DNA from: Burkholderiaceae bacterium | Lineage (GTDB): Bacteria; Pseudomonadota; Gammaproteobacteria; Burkholderiales; Burkholderiaceae_D | Length of the DNA: 64,000 nucleotides | NCBI GenBank assembly: GCA_019232795.1 | Contig: JAFANH010000027.1 | Location: 88,021-152,020, forward strand | Reading direction: 5' to 3' | In this document: positions 1-9,244 of the stretch, piece by piece | Layout of the letters: every line of letters starts with the position of its first letter | Position numbering within the stretch: the stretch's first letter is position 1 | Made by a program: the position numbers and the translations under genes | Notes under the pieces: model-generated | Database searches by the model: none | What the model was told of the DNA's origin: nothing | What the model saw: the letters and a program-made list of their open reading frames with translations, nothing else

Positions 1-658
1 ACATCATGAACAGCAGCACGGCCTGCAGCTTGCGCGCGGCTCGTCCCAGGGTATAGGAAAAATCCTCTTCGCGCGGCACCAGGCTTTTGTTCAGTTCGAA
101 GATCTGTTCCAGGTAGGCCCGGGTACCGGCGTCGTCCAGGGTGCCGGCCTCGAGCGCGGCATGCAGGTGCTCGGCAATGCCGACGAGTTGATCGATGTCC
201 GCGTCGGCAGCGGTCCAGATCAGGACGGCCTGGTTGATTTCGTAGACGCCGCGGAAATTGCGGAACAGGCTGATCATGCCATCCACGTCGTCAGGGTGGT
301 TGCGCCCCTGGATGAGGCCGGCGGCGGCGATTTTCAGATCGGGATTGCGTTTCTCCAGCTCCAGCCGCGCCTGACGGTCGCCGTGAATGACGGTGAGCGA
401 CTGCAGATAGCTGTCGTAATAGGATTGGTCATGGTAACGGGCGTAGCGGGCCAGCGAATAGACCATATCCTTCTGCGCCTTCGACCACAGGCTCTCGCCG
501 CCGATATAGGCGCGCACAGCCGACAATACGCTGATGGAGCAATAGGTAAAGGCCAGCAGGAAGACCACGATCGCCACCCATAGCCAGGCGATCGCAATCA
601 GGCGGCGGCTCTTGCCGTTCGCCATGGGTGCCGTATCGATATGCAGGAACCTCGCCAT
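1..658 (-). CDS. N-terminal part of a membrane-bound sensor protein (gene runs off the window start)
   Basis: An open frame runs leftward from an ATG at 658 to the window edge without a stop. AAGAAGGG lies just upstream of the ATG, a good ribosome binding site. About 219 residues are visible. A basic stretch (GKSRR) is followed by one hydrophobic segment at about residues 20-42, then a mostly helical, charged region that reads like the extracytoplasmic sensing part of a histidine kinase or a GGDEF/EAL enzyme. The output domain lies outside the window, so the class cannot be decided. The gene lies 283 bp downstream of kup on the same strand, probably with its own promoter. Function beyond membrane sensing is inference. 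Confidence 0.6.
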   Translation of the reverse strand, partial: MARFLHIDTAPMANGKSRRLIAIAWLWVAIVVFLLAFTYCSISVLSAVRAYIGGESLWSKAQKDMVYSLARYARYHDQSYYDSYLQSLTVIHGDRQARLELEKRNPDLKIAAAGLIQGRNHPDDVDGMISLFRNFRGVYEINQAVLIWTAADADIDQLVGIAEHLHAALEAGTLDDAGTRAYLEQIFELNKSLVPREEDFSYTLGRAARKLQAVLLFMM

Positions 659-941
659 GGAACCCTTCTTCTTGTTCTACAGCAGACTGCAAGTTACACC
701 ACCGCTTCGCGGTTTGGTGACATTTTTTCAAGAATATAATTTCTATGTGGAAATATTACTCCGTTCTGCGGAAGTGCATAGGCACAGAGCGTCGTTGACC
801 AAAATGCCAGCGTGAGCCGATAAGGTCGTGTATGCGAGGGAAACTGAAGCGGGAAAGAAGGGCGATGCAGAACCCTCGCTCGTTCTGCATTTCGGATTCA
901 CACTGCGCACCCCCGCGGCGGGGAGTGCGGTTGGAGAAGCG

Positions 942-2831
942 TCAGATCTGGACTTGCGTACCCAGTTCGATCACGCGGTTCGGCGGAATACGGTAGTAGT
1001 CGGCCGCGCCGCGCGCGTTGCGCGACATGGCGACGAACAAGTGCTCGCGCCACAAGGCCATGCCGCCGCCGGGGCCGGCGATCAGGGTCTGGCGGGCGAT
1101 GAAGAACGAGGTTTCCATCATCTCGAATTCCATGCCCTTGTCCTTGCACAGTTCCAGTGCTTTCGGAATGTCGGGCTCGTCCTTGAAGCCGAGGTGTACG
1201 TCGAGCTGGAAGCAGTTGTGGCCGAGGTCGGCGATCTTTACCTGTTCTGCGGGCGGCAGCCAGGGCACGTCGGCGGTGTGTATGGTCAGGAATACGATGC
1301 GCTCGTGCAGGATCTTGTTGTGCGAGAGATTGTGCAGCATCGCGTGCGGCACGCCGTCGGTTTCGCTGCGCAGGAAAATGGCGGTGCCTGGCACGCGCTC
1401 GGGCGGCGCCTTGAACAGCGAATCGAGGAAACCTTCAAGCGGAATCGCGTGCATCAGCAGGTTGCGGAACACCAGCTGGCGGCCTTGCTTCCAGGTGGCC
1501 ATGATCAGGAACACCACGGCGCCGAGCGAAAGCGGGAACCAGCCGCCGTGCGTGATCTTGAGCGCATTGGCCGAGAAGAAGGAAACGTCGATGATCAGGA
1601 AGAAAACGGTGGCGGCGCAGCTCAGGAACAGGTTGTATTTCCAGCCGTAGAAAATCACGAAGAAGGTCAGCACCGTGGTCACCGCCATGGTGCCGGTCAC
1701 CGCAATGCCGTAGGCGGCGCCCAGCGCGGCCGAGGAGCCGAAGCCGACCACGGCCAGCAATACCGCAATCATCTGCGTCCAGTTGATGGCGGGGATGTAG
1801 ATCTGGCCGATCTCGCTGACCGAAGTGTGCGTCACGCGCATGCGCGGCATATAGCCGAGCGCGATCGCTTCGCGGGTCATCGAGAAGGCGCCGGAAATAG
1901 TGGCCTGCGAAGCGATGATGGTGGCCGCAGTGGCCAGCGCCACCAGCGGGTACACGCTCCAGGCGCCGAGCTGGTGGTAGAACGGGTTGTCGGCCGTACT
2001 CGGGTCGGTCAGCAGCAAGCCGCCCTGGCCCAGGTAGTTGAGTGCGAGGGAAGGGAAGGCGATGAAGAACCACGCGGTGCGGATCGGTTCCTTGCCGAAA
2101 TGTCCCATGTCGGCGTACAGCGCTTCAGCGCCGGTGAAGGCCAGCACCACGGCGCCCAGGGCGACGAACGCCACCCAGGGGTTGGCGCTGATGAAAACGA
2201 AAGCATGCCAGGGATTGACGGCGGACAGGATCTGCGGCGCCTTGCCGATATTGATCACGCCCATGGCCGCCAGCGCCACGAACCAGATCGTCATCACCGG
2301 GCCGAACCACTTGCCGATGCCGCCGGTGCCGTGCGACTGGAATGAATACAGCGCGATCAGCACGCCCACGGTCAAGGCCACCACGTAAGGCTTGAAGAAA
2401 GGCGTCGCCACCTCGAGGCCTTCGACGGCGGACAGCACCGAAATGGCCGGCGTGATCACGGAATCGCCATAGAACAGCGCGGCGCCGATCAAACCCATGA
2501 TGGTGAGCGGGATGTACCAGCGCGAAGCCTTGCCGACCGAAGTCTTGGCCAACGCCATCAAGGCCATGATGCCGCCTTCGCCGCGGTTGTTGGCGCGCAG
2601 GATCAAGGTCACGTACTTGAGCGTGACGATCAGCGTCAGGCCCCAGAAGATCAGCGAAATCACGCCGAACAGGTTGAGCGGATTGAGCGCCAGGCCGTGC
2701 TCCGCTTCGAACACGGTTTGCAAGCTATACAGGGGGCTGGTGCCAATGTCGCCGTAGACGATGCCGATGGCGGCGAGAGTTAATGCGGGAAGGCTGCTTT
2801 TCTGGTGTTGCTGTATCGCGGTGTCACTCAT
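942..2831 (-). CDS. kup: KUP-family low-affinity potassium transporter
   Basis: This 629-residue inner-membrane protein imports K+, probably as a K+/H+ symporter, as is known for E. coli Kup. The family signature GIVYGDIGTSPLY lies at residues 23-35, and GEGGIMALMALA follows the first hairpin. About twelve hydrophobic segments fill residues 15-450, and a soluble C-terminal domain of about 170 residues follows. The length is normal for the family. It is divergent from the pullulanase gene across a 271-bp gap. A GC-rich stem (906-929) lies 13 bp beyond the stop codon but lacks a T-tract, so it is at best a weak terminator. The ribosome binding site is weak, but the start agrees with the usual position of the signature. 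Confidence 0.95.
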   Translation of the reverse strand: MSDTAIQQHQKSSLPALTLAAIGIVYGDIGTSPLYSLQTVFEAEHGLALNPLNLFGVISLIFWGLTLIVTLKYVTLILRANNRGEGGIMALMALAKTSVGKASRWYIPLTIMGLIGAALFYGDSVITPAISVLSAVEGLEVATPFFKPYVVALTVGVLIALYSFQSHGTGGIGKWFGPVMTIWFVALAAMGVINIGKAPQILSAVNPWHAFVFISANPWVAFVALGAVVLAFTGAEALYADMGHFGKEPIRTAWFFIAFPSLALNYLGQGGLLLTDPSTADNPFYHQLGAWSVYPLVALATAATIIASQATISGAFSMTREAIALGYMPRMRVTHTSVSEIGQIYIPAINWTQMIAVLLAVVGFGSSAALGAAYGIAVTGTMAVTTVLTFFVIFYGWKYNLFLSCAATVFFLIIDVSFFSANALKITHGGWFPLSLGAVVFLIMATWKQGRQLVFRNLLMHAIPLEGFLDSLFKAPPERVPGTAIFLRSETDGVPHAMLHNLSHNKILHERIVFLTIHTADVPWLPPAEQVKIADLGHNCFQLDVHLGFKDEPDIPKALELCKDKGMEFEMMETSFFIARQTLIAGPGGGMALWREHLFVAMSRNARGAADYYRIPPNRVIELGTQVQI

Positions 2832-3022
2832 CGATCACTCGTTGTTCTTGTGCGCGGGTAGGGCGGTAGTATGCCTTAAAGCGGACCGTTCCGGTTGGTC
2901 CCGAGTCAATGGTTGTTGCAGACTCACATTGCATAGGTGTTGTCGAGATTCGGGATTTGTGTAAGTTGTTTTGCTACATTTGTAGAGAATATGTAGTGTG
3001 GACGCTGGAATTCGCTTGGCAA

Positions 3023-3051
3023 TTGACCAGTCTAAGACTTTGCCGTATTGT
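3023..3051 (+). promoter_or_regulatory. Candidate sigma70 promoter for the pullulanase gene
   Basis: TTGACC (3023-3028) and TATTGT (3046-3051) are separated by exactly 17 bp, about 50 bp before the pullulanase start codon. The -35 box matches 5 of 6 bases and the -10 box 4 of 6. A small inverted repeat (GTAG/CTAC) at 3063-3075 lies in the leader and could be regulatory. This is a pattern match only. Confidence 0.4.
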
Positions 3052-3102
3052 TCGAAATATATGTAGTTTTACTACTTAAAACAATAAATGACGGAGACCA
3101 GC

Positions 3103-5970
3103 ATGCCAGCCATCCCCATCCTTGGCCAATTCGTTCGTGGCGTCGTCTCAACATTGATTGTTGCAGCCACGCTCACCGTCAGCGCCTGCGGTGGGGGAGG
3201 CGGGGGTGGCGCAGGCGCGTATGGCGGCGGTAGTGCCGGCAGTACCAGCAGCAGCGTCAGCCTCAGCGGCGCGCGTGCCGTGTGGCTGGCGGCCGATACG
3301 CTGGTCTGGCCTGGGGCCAACACCGGCAACAGCTACCAGTTGTTGGCAGCCCCCAACGGTGGCCTCAGTGCAGTGAGCAGCAGTGCCAATGGCTCGGCCA
3401 CTGCGTATCCGCTCAGTGTGTCGTCGGCCGGTTTCGGCGGCTTGTCAGCGGCCTTGCAGGCCAAATATCCGCAATACGCCGGTGCCGCGGTGCTAAAGCT
3501 GACCCCCTTCAGCCAGGCGCAGTTGAATAGCATTGTCAGCGGCGAAATTGCCGTCGTCGAATCGAGCAATGGCCAAGCGGTCGATGGCACGCAAGTGCAA
3601 CTGGCGCCGCTGCTCGATGCGGTCTACGCGCCTCGCGCGCAATCTGCCGCGCTCGGCCTGTCCTTCAGCAACGACGTGCCCAGCTTCGCCTTGTGGGCAC
3701 CCACGGCACAGTCGGTCAAGCTCAATGTCTTCGACAGCGCCAGCGCGACCACACCGTCATCGACGGTGGCCATGAGCATGGATCCGGCCAGCGGCATCTG
3801 GCGTTATGCAGCCGCCGACAGCAGTTGGACTAACGTCAAGTACTACAGCTATGCCGTCGCCGTGTATTCGCGCTATGCCAATAACACCGTAGTGACCAAC
3901 ACCGTTGCCGATCCCTATGCGGTGTCGTTGAACGCGCTCGACAGCACCACCGTCGGCACCAGCGCCGGCAACCTGAATGCCATGGTGTTGAACCTGGCCG
4001 ATGCGCCGGCCATGCCTTCGGGCTGGACCAAGCACGTGCAGACCGGTTTGCCGCCTACACTGGACGGCACCGACAGCGCCATCTATGAATTGCACATCCG
4101 CGACTTTTCGGCCAACGACTCCAGCGTGGCGTCGGCCATGGTCGGCAAATACGAGGCCTTCAATCTCGCCAATGCGGGGGCCACTAGCGGCATGAAGCAT
4201 CTGGCCGCGCTGGCGCAAGCTGGCCTCACCCACGTGCACCTGCTGCCACCGGTCGAATTCGCCAGCATCGATGAGGTCCATTGCGCCACGCCCGCCATCG
4301 CGGCCGCCACCGGCGCCAGCCTGACGGCCGAGCAAGCGGTGATCGCCACGCAAAATACGGATTGCTTCAACTGGGGCTACGACCCCATCTTCTACGGCGT
4401 GCCGGAAGGCAGCTATTCGAGCAATGCCGCCGACGGCGGTGCGCGCGTGCGCGAATTCCGCGACATGGTCATGGGCCTGCACGGCATCGGCCTGCGCGTG
4501 ATCCTGGACGTGGTGTACAACCACACGCCGGCCAGCGGCCAGGGCAACGTCTCCATCCTCGACAAGATCGTGCCCGGCTACTACTACCGGCTCGATGCCA
4601 ATGGCAACGTCACCGACCAGTCCTACGCCGGCGCCGACCTCGCCGCCGAAAACGCCATGACCGAAAAGCTGGTGATCGACACGCTGGTGCGCTGGGCCGA
4701 CCAGTACAAGGTGGACGGCTTCCGCTTCGACATCATGAGCCTGCTGCCCAAGCAAGTGATGCTGGACGCGCAAAGCGCGCTCAACGCCGTGGCGCTGGCC
4801 GACGGCCGCCGCACGGCAAGCGGCCCGGGCGTCTACCTGTACGGCGAGGGCTGGACGCAAAACGGCCTGAACTTCGTCAACGCCCAGCAAGCCAATATGG
4901 CCGGTACCGGCATCGGCAGCTTCAATGACCGCCTGCGCGACGCTACACGCGGCGGCAGCCCGATGGACAGCGGCGCCGCCATGGTCACGCATCAAGGCTT
5001 CATCAACGGCCTGTGCTACGACAACAACGACGGCTCCAGTTGCAGCACCGCCGGCGCCAACATCAGCTGGTGCGGCAGCGGCAGCCTGACCCAGCAGCAA
5101 TGCCTGTTCCTGCTGCAAAACCGCATCAGCGTCGGCCTGGCCGGCAATCTCGCCAGCTTCCCGCTCAACGCCACGACCACCGGAGCGCAGGTCGACTACT
5201 TTGGCGCCGACACCGGCTACACCGCCGCGCCGCAGGAAAACATCGCCTACATCTCGGTGCACGACAACGAAACCGTGTTTGACGCCAGCCAATACAAGCA
5301 CCCGGTTACTACCAGTGCTGCCGACCGTGCGCGCGCCCAAGTGGTCGGCCTGTCGCTGGTAGCCTTGGCCCAGGGCGTACCTTTCTTCCACGCCGGCGAC
5401 GACTTGCTGCGCTCGAAGTCCATGGACAGCAACAGCTTCAATGCAGGCGACTACTTCAACCGCATAGACTGGACTGGCGCAACCAATAACTGGGCGGTCG
5501 GCGCGCCGCCGCAAAACACCGGCAACAACGCCGCCAACCTGGCTACCATGACGCCCTTGCTGAACAATACGGGGCTGGCAACCGGCCCCACAGACAGCAA
5601 CCACGCCACGCTGGCCTTCCAGGATTTCCTGCGCCTGCGGCAAGACACGTCCATGTTCCGCCTCAAGACGGCGGCGGCGGTCAACAGCTGCGTCAGCTTC
5701 CCCGACCAGGGCGCGCAGCAGCGGGGCCTGATCGTGATGCGCATTTCTGGCGCGGCCGGCTGCGGCGACAGCAAGTACAAGAGCATCGTGGTGCTGTTCA
5801 ATGCCAACAAGCTAGGGCAGAGCTTCACACTGGCAAGTTATGCAGCGAGCAATGTGGTCTTGCATCCGCTGCAGGCAGGCGGCAATGATGTGGTGGTGAA
5901 GAATGCGGGCTTCGCGGCCGGCGTGTTCAGCGTGCCGGCGCGCACCACGGCGGTGTTTGTGCAGCAGTAA
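3103..5970 (+). CDS. Pullulanase-type alpha-1,6-glucosidase, predicted lipoprotein
   Basis: A GH13 debranching enzyme predicted to cleave alpha-1,6 bonds in pullulan, starch or glycogen fragments at the cell envelope. The ATG at 3103 is chosen because GGAG lies 6 nt upstream; the ATG at 3088 has no ribosome binding site. The product has 955 residues. A lipobox (VSAC, Cys29) is followed by a poly-Gly run. Next come an N-terminal pullulanase-associated region, a CBM48-like region (about 190-300) and the GH13 barrel. The barrel has DVVYNHT, nucleophile Asp543 in DGFRFD, acid Glu582 in YGEGW and Asp721 in VHDNET. A C-terminal beta domain ends the protein. The length fits this subfamily. No other maltodextrin genes are nearby. 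Confidence 0.9.
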   Translation: MPAIPILGQFVRGVVSTLIVAATLTVSACGGGGGGGAGAYGGGSAGSTSSSVSLSGARAVWLAADTLVWPGANTGNSYQLLAAPNGGLSAVSSSANGSATAYPLSVSSAGFGGLSAALQAKYPQYAGAAVLKLTPFSQAQLNSIVSGEIAVVESSNGQAVDGTQVQLAPLLDAVYAPRAQSAALGLSFSNDVPSFALWAPTAQSVKLNVFDSASATTPSSTVAMSMDPASGIWRYAAADSSWTNVKYYSYAVAVYSRYANNTVVTNTVADPYAVSLNALDSTTVGTSAGNLNAMVLNLADAPAMPSGWTKHVQTGLPPTLDGTDSAIYELHIRDFSANDSSVASAMVGKYEAFNLANAGATSGMKHLAALAQAGLTHVHLLPPVEFASIDEVHCATPAIAAATGASLTAEQAVIATQNTDCFNWGYDPIFYGVPEGSYSSNAADGGARVREFRDMVMGLHGIGLRVILDVVYNHTPASGQGNVSILDKIVPGYYYRLDANGNVTDQSYAGADLAAENAMTEKLVIDTLVRWADQYKVDGFRFDIMSLLPKQVMLDAQSALNAVALADGRRTASGPGVYLYGEGWTQNGLNFVNAQQANMAGTGIGSFNDRLRDATRGGSPMDSGAAMVTHQGFINGLCYDNNDGSSCSTAGANISWCGSGSLTQQQCLFLLQNRISVGLAGNLASFPLNATTTGAQVDYFGADTGYTAAPQENIAYISVHDNETVFDASQYKHPVTTSAADRARAQVVGLSLVALAQGVPFFHAGDDLLRSKSMDSNSFNAGDYFNRIDWTGATNNWAVGAPPQNTGNNAANLATMTPLLNNTGLATGPTDSNHATLAFQDFLRLRQDTSMFRLKTAAAVNSCVSFPDQGAQQRGLIVMRISGAAGCGDSKYKSIVVLFNANKLGQSFTLASYAASNVVLHPLQAGGNDVVVKNAGFAAGVFSVPARTTAVFVQQ

Positions 5971-6130
5971 GGCGACACTGAATAAGTCCCGCGATGACAC
6001 GCGCCTCGATTTGGGATGAGATGCAAGGCGCGAACCACAGCCATAGCACAGGCTATGGCGAGGATTCGCAACGCCGCAGATCGCCCAAATCGGGGATGCG
6101 TGGCGCGCGAGCGACTTGCTCAGCGTTGCC
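5971..6130. repeat. 160-bp imperfect palindrome directly after the pullulanase stop
   Basis: The outer ends are GGCGACACTGAATAAGTC and the reverse complement of GACTTGCTCAGCGTTGCC (14 of 18 paired). Pairing continues inward to a centre of AGCCATAGCACAGGCTATGGC followed by GAGGATTCG. The layout, long imperfect arms with a short perfect palindrome in the middle followed by GAGGATT, matches the element at 28617-28760. It encodes nothing obvious. It could act as a terminator or be a non-autonomous mobile element. Confidence 0.6.
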
Positions 6131-6258
6131 TTGATTGTTGCAGCAATCAGACAGGCAATTTGCGCGTCAGCTTGAAATCAGGAGGAGTGCTACCATAATC
6201 GAGACGTAAGGAAACCTGTCTACCGATAGGTCTCCGCTATCGTTTCAAGGGGCACCTC

Positions 6259-7524
6259 ATGAGCGAAAAAGAGGCTGACGCAACAGTCCTGATCGTGGAC
6301 GATACGCCGGCCAACCTGATGGTGGCGGTCGAGCTGCTCGAGCAGCACGGCTTGCACGTCGTCGTCGCCCAAGACGGCAAAGAGGGTCTGCGCCGCGCCG
6401 CCGCCAGTGCGCCCGACCTCATCCTGCTCGACGTCATGATGCCCGGCATGAACGGCTACGAAGTCTGCCGCGAGCTGAAATCCAAGATCGCCACGCGCGA
6501 CATCCCGGTCATTTTCATGACCGCGCTCAACGATGCCGAAAACCGCCTTGAAGCCTTCAAGGCCGGCGGCGTCGACTACATCACCAAGCCGTTTGAAATC
6601 GACGAAATGATGGCGCGCGTCTCGGCCCACCTGACGTTGCGCCTCACGCAAGTCGAATTGAACCGGCAAAACCAGAAGCTGCGCAGCGAAGCGGCCGTGC
6701 GCCAGCAGGCCGAAAGCACGCTGCAAGACGCGTACGCCGAACTCAAGAGCGCGCACAAGCGCCTGGAGCAGGCCAAGATCCAGATGCACCGCGACGCCAA
6801 GACGGTGTCGATCGGCATGCTGTCCAATGGCGTGGCGCGCCAGCTTGCGCGCCCGCTGGAAAAATTGCAGCAAGACCTGGGCAAGCTGGAAAATCTGCTG
6901 AAGCAGGAAATGGAGACCAGTCCTTCCGCGCGCGAGATGTTGCAGCTAATCGAACAAAGCCGCAGCGAACTCGCACACACCGAAGGCTACATGCATGCCC
7001 TGCATGATCTGTCTTCGCTGAGCGAACCGGTCTGGCGCGCTGCTGTTGTCAACAGCCTGCTCGACGACGTGGCCGCCATGCTGGCCGAACAGTTCGGCGA
7101 ACACACCAGGCTGGTCAAAAACTACGCCGAGGTACCCGCCGTCGCCTGCCGCCCGATCGAGCTGATGCAAGTGTTCATGAACCTGCTGTTGAACGCCAAC
7201 CAAGCCATCGAAGAGAAGGGCGAAATCCGCATCTCTTCGGGCCACAGCGGCGAAGAAGTCTGGGTCGATATCGCCGACACCGGCGTCGGCATAGAAGAAC
7301 ACAACTTGGCCCGCATCTTCGACCCCTTCTTCAGCACCAAGACCGGCGGCAAGGGGGCTGGCCTGGGTCTATCATTCGCTTTCGCCACCATCAAGAAACA
7401 CCACGGCCGCATCGAGGTCAACAGCGCGCCGGGAGTGGGGAGTACGTTTCGGGTTTGGTTGCCGCTCAGGCAGCCGGAGACTCAAAATTCGTGGGGGCGA
7501 TCGAATGCGGGATATGTCGGGTGA
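6259..7524 (+). CDS. Response-regulator/HATPase hybrid with a substituted H-box histidine
   Basis: A cytoplasmic signalling protein of 421 residues. A receiver domain (about 8-125) has the acidic pair Asp14/Asp15, phospho-acceptor Asp58, Thr88 and Lys110. A coiled coil follows (about 130-180), then a HisKA-like segment and a complete ATP-binding domain with N (NLLLNANQAI), G1 (DTGVGI), F (FDPFFSTK) and G2 (GAGLGLS) boxes. Where the HisKA phospho-acceptor His should be, the sequence is GVARQLARPL, with Arg194 encoded by CGC. The protein may bind ATP and be phosphorylated on Asp58, but cannot autophosphorylate in the usual way. CAAGGGG precedes the ATG. The related intact kinase at 28760-30121 is a useful contrast. 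Confidence 0.85.
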   Translation: MSEKEADATVLIVDDTPANLMVAVELLEQHGLHVVVAQDGKEGLRRAAASAPDLILLDVMMPGMNGYEVCRELKSKIATRDIPVIFMTALNDAENRLEAFKAGGVDYITKPFEIDEMMARVSAHLTLRLTQVELNRQNQKLRSEAAVRQQAESTLQDAYAELKSAHKRLEQAKIQMHRDAKTVSIGMLSNGVARQLARPLEKLQQDLGKLENLLKQEMETSPSAREMLQLIEQSRSELAHTEGYMHALHDLSSLSEPVWRAAVVNSLLDDVAAMLAEQFGEHTRLVKNYAEVPAVACRPIELMQVFMNLLLNANQAIEEKGEIRISSGHSGEEVWVDIADTGVGIEEHNLARIFDPFFSTKTGGKGAGLGLSFAFATIKKHHGRIEVNSAPGVGSTFRVWLPLRQPETQNSWGRSNAGYVG

Positions 7525-7542
7525 GTTGTGACATTCCTCCTT

Positions 7543-7624
7543 CGTCGCCCCCGCGTAGGCGGGGGCCCAGGTTGAAGTAGAAAATAAAAGCTGCCTGGAC
7601 CCCCGCCTGCGCGGGGGAGACACG
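7543..7624. repeat. REP/BIME element 1
   Basis: Two inverted REP arms (CCCCCGCGTAGGCGGGGG and CCCCCGCCTGCGCGGGGG) flank a spacer beginning TTGAAGTAGAAAATAAAAG and ending GCCTGG. The left flank at 7500-7516 carries TCGAATGCGGGATATGT, which recurs beside the elements at 22605 and 50394. Confidence 0.8.
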
Positions 7625-7638
7625 CGGGGGAGGCAGTA

Positions 7639-8409
7639 TCAAGCCGCAACCGCCACCTGCCCCGACAAGCGCCGCAACCTCTGCAAAGTCGTCTCACCCT
7701 GCACGTTCGGTTCGTTCACCGACTTGCGGATCGCATCAATCTCGGCTTGCTGATCGAGCGGCTTCTGCCCAATATCGGCCACGATCTTCATGCCGGCCGC
7801 CTGATTGCTCACGGTTTCGGCGCGGCGCGCTAGCGCGTTGAGCGCCGTCGAATGGTTTTGCAAACCATTCAGGCTGGCCAACTGGCTTTGCCGTTCGGCG
7901 CGCAGTTCCTGCAAATCCTTTTGCGCATTGGCGGCGGCCAGCTTTTGCAGTGCCTGCTTGGCGGCGCGGTCGAATTCGGCCAGTTGCTGGGCGAATGCGT
8001 CGACGATCTTTTGCAGCTCGTCCATGTAAGCCTTGGCGTCGGTTTCCTGCCGCATTTCCATCGGCAGCTTGGCCTTGTTCGCTTCGAGCTCGTCGCAGAA
8101 CAGGGCGACGGTGGCTTCGGCGATCTGGCCGGCGGCCAGGCGGTCGGCCAGCGTACTCGAGGCCTTTTCATCGTTGGCGATCAGCGCGCGCAGCTTTTCC
8201 ACGTCGCCGTGTTCGCGATCGAAGGAAGAGCGCGCCGCCGCCAGCTTTTGCGCGGCTTCGCGCAAGGCGGCGGCCAGGCGGTCGCGGTCGGCTTCGGTGG
8301 CCGTTTCCGGGTCGAAGTTGGCGATGGCTTCGGACACCTTGTCGCCCAGCGCGCTGAAATGTTTGGAGATCAAGCGGGTGGTCAGGCCCCAGCCGTTCAT
8401 GTTGCTCAT
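7639..8409 (-). CDS. PspA/IM30-like coiled-coil protein, YjfJ type
   Basis: A 256-residue, almost entirely helical, Ala/Gln/Glu-rich protein with heptad patterning over residues 15-230 and no signal peptide or membrane segment. The sequence, plus position directly after a YjfK (DUF2491) gene, matches the yjfJ-yjfK pairing known in E. coli. PspA/IM30 proteins form membrane-binding oligomers that help maintain the inner membrane under stress. Here that role is inferred from family and context. It is the last gene of a three-gene minus-strand operon, 29 bp after yjfK. AAGAGGAA lies just upstream of the ATG. REP element 1 lies beyond the stop. Confidence 0.7.
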   Translation of the reverse strand: MSNMNGWGLTTRLISKHFSALGDKVSEAIANFDPETATEADRDRLAAALREAAQKLAAARSSFDREHGDVEKLRALIANDEKASSTLADRLAAGQIAEATVALFCDELEANKAKLPMEMRQETDAKAYMDELQKIVDAFAQQLAEFDRAAKQALQKLAAANAQKDLQELRAERQSQLASLNGLQNHSTALNALARRAETVSNQAAGMKIVADIGQKPLDQQAEIDAIRKSVNEPNVQGETTLQRLRRLSGQVAVAA

Positions 8410-8438
8410 GGCATTCCTCTTCTGGTGAGTGGATGAAA

Positions 8439-9236
8439 CTATTGGATAGAAATGCGATTCACATCGAGCGGAATCGCAATGGTGAAATCGACGTGGATCG
8501 CGCGCCGTGACGCATCACCGTCGCGACTGTCGACGATCTCGGTGGCGATCAGCAGGTATTCGCGCCCGCTACCCATCTTCCTGGCGTAAGGCATGAAATG
8601 GAGCCGCTGCGCCAGTCCGTGCTCGCCGGCGGCATCGTCGATGCGGGTTTCGTGGCCGGTGAAGGGGGCAACAAAGGCTTGCGCGGGATCGCCGGCGTCG
8701 CGGCTGTAGACGAGCTGGTCGGATGTGCCGAAGGCGGCAGCCAGGTCGGCCTCGGCAGCACCCAGTTCTGCCAGTTGCGCGCGCCACAAGGTATAGGTGG
8801 AGTCACCCAGACCGGCGCCAGACAAGCCCATATAGGCATCCTGATCTTCCGCGCTTTCCGGCACGATGCGTGTCAACTGTGTGCAATACAGCACTTCGGT
8901 CACATTGCCGTGTGCGTCGAGCAGCACTTGCAAATATGTCTGTTGCTCGTCGTCGTCACCGGTATGCAGGAAGTAGCGGTACAGCTTGCCGCTCAAATTC
9001 AGATGCACGCGGCTGACAGCGCGAATCGGCAGGGCGTTGCCTTCCGGTTCGGTGATCAGCGAACCGTTGAGCGCGGCTTCGATGAAAGGCGCTTTTTGCA
9101 GCGTGACCAGGGCTCCTATGCGTACGCCCAGCGGCAGGTCACGGTCCTCATTGCTTTGCGATTCATACAGGCCGTGCTTGGCGGCGCGCTTGTTGACAAT
9201 ATCGCGTACATAGCTCGTTGCGTTGTTCCAGCTCAT
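8439..9236 (-). CDS. DUF2491 family protein (YjfK-like)
   Basis: A soluble protein of 265 residues beginning MSWNNATSYV. The start at 9236 is chosen because AAGGA lies at the right distance. A longer frame reaching 9335 would overlap the preceding gene and has no signal. DUF2491/YjfK proteins have no proven activity. They usually sit with PspA-like YjfJ and small membrane proteins in a cluster thought to serve the cell envelope. Visible features are an acidic LHTGDDDEQQTYLQ stretch at about 98-112 and a beta-rich C-terminal half. Gaps of 8 bp upstream and 29 bp downstream support co-transcription. Confidence 0.8.
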   Translation of the reverse strand: MSWNNATSYVRDIVNKRAAKHGLYESQSNEDRDLPLGVRIGALVTLQKAPFIEAALNGSLITEPEGNALPIRAVSRVHLNLSGKLYRYFLHTGDDDEQQTYLQVLLDAHGNVTEVLYCTQLTRIVPESAEDQDAYMGLSGAGLGDSTYTLWRAQLAELGAAEADLAAAFGTSDQLVYSRDAGDPAQAFVAPFTGHETRIDDAAGEHGLAQRLHFMPYARKMGSGREYLLIATEIVDSRDGDASRRAIHVDFTIAIPLDVNRISIQ

Positions 9237-9244
9237 GGCATTCC

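Noticed and set aside
906..929. Intrinsic terminator after kup
   Set aside because: A good GC stem but no T-tract in the direction of kup transcription.
828..2345. Long open frame on the plus strand opposite kup
   Set aside because: Its composition is a mirror of the kup codons (Gly/Arg/His/Gln-rich), and kup has a full family match on the other strand. Similar mirror frames opposite the pullulanase (3757-5643), GMC (19238-20941), DUF885 (22858-24543), fumC (33485-34996), RND pump (44638-46221) and P450 (54048-55562) genes were rejected for the same reason.
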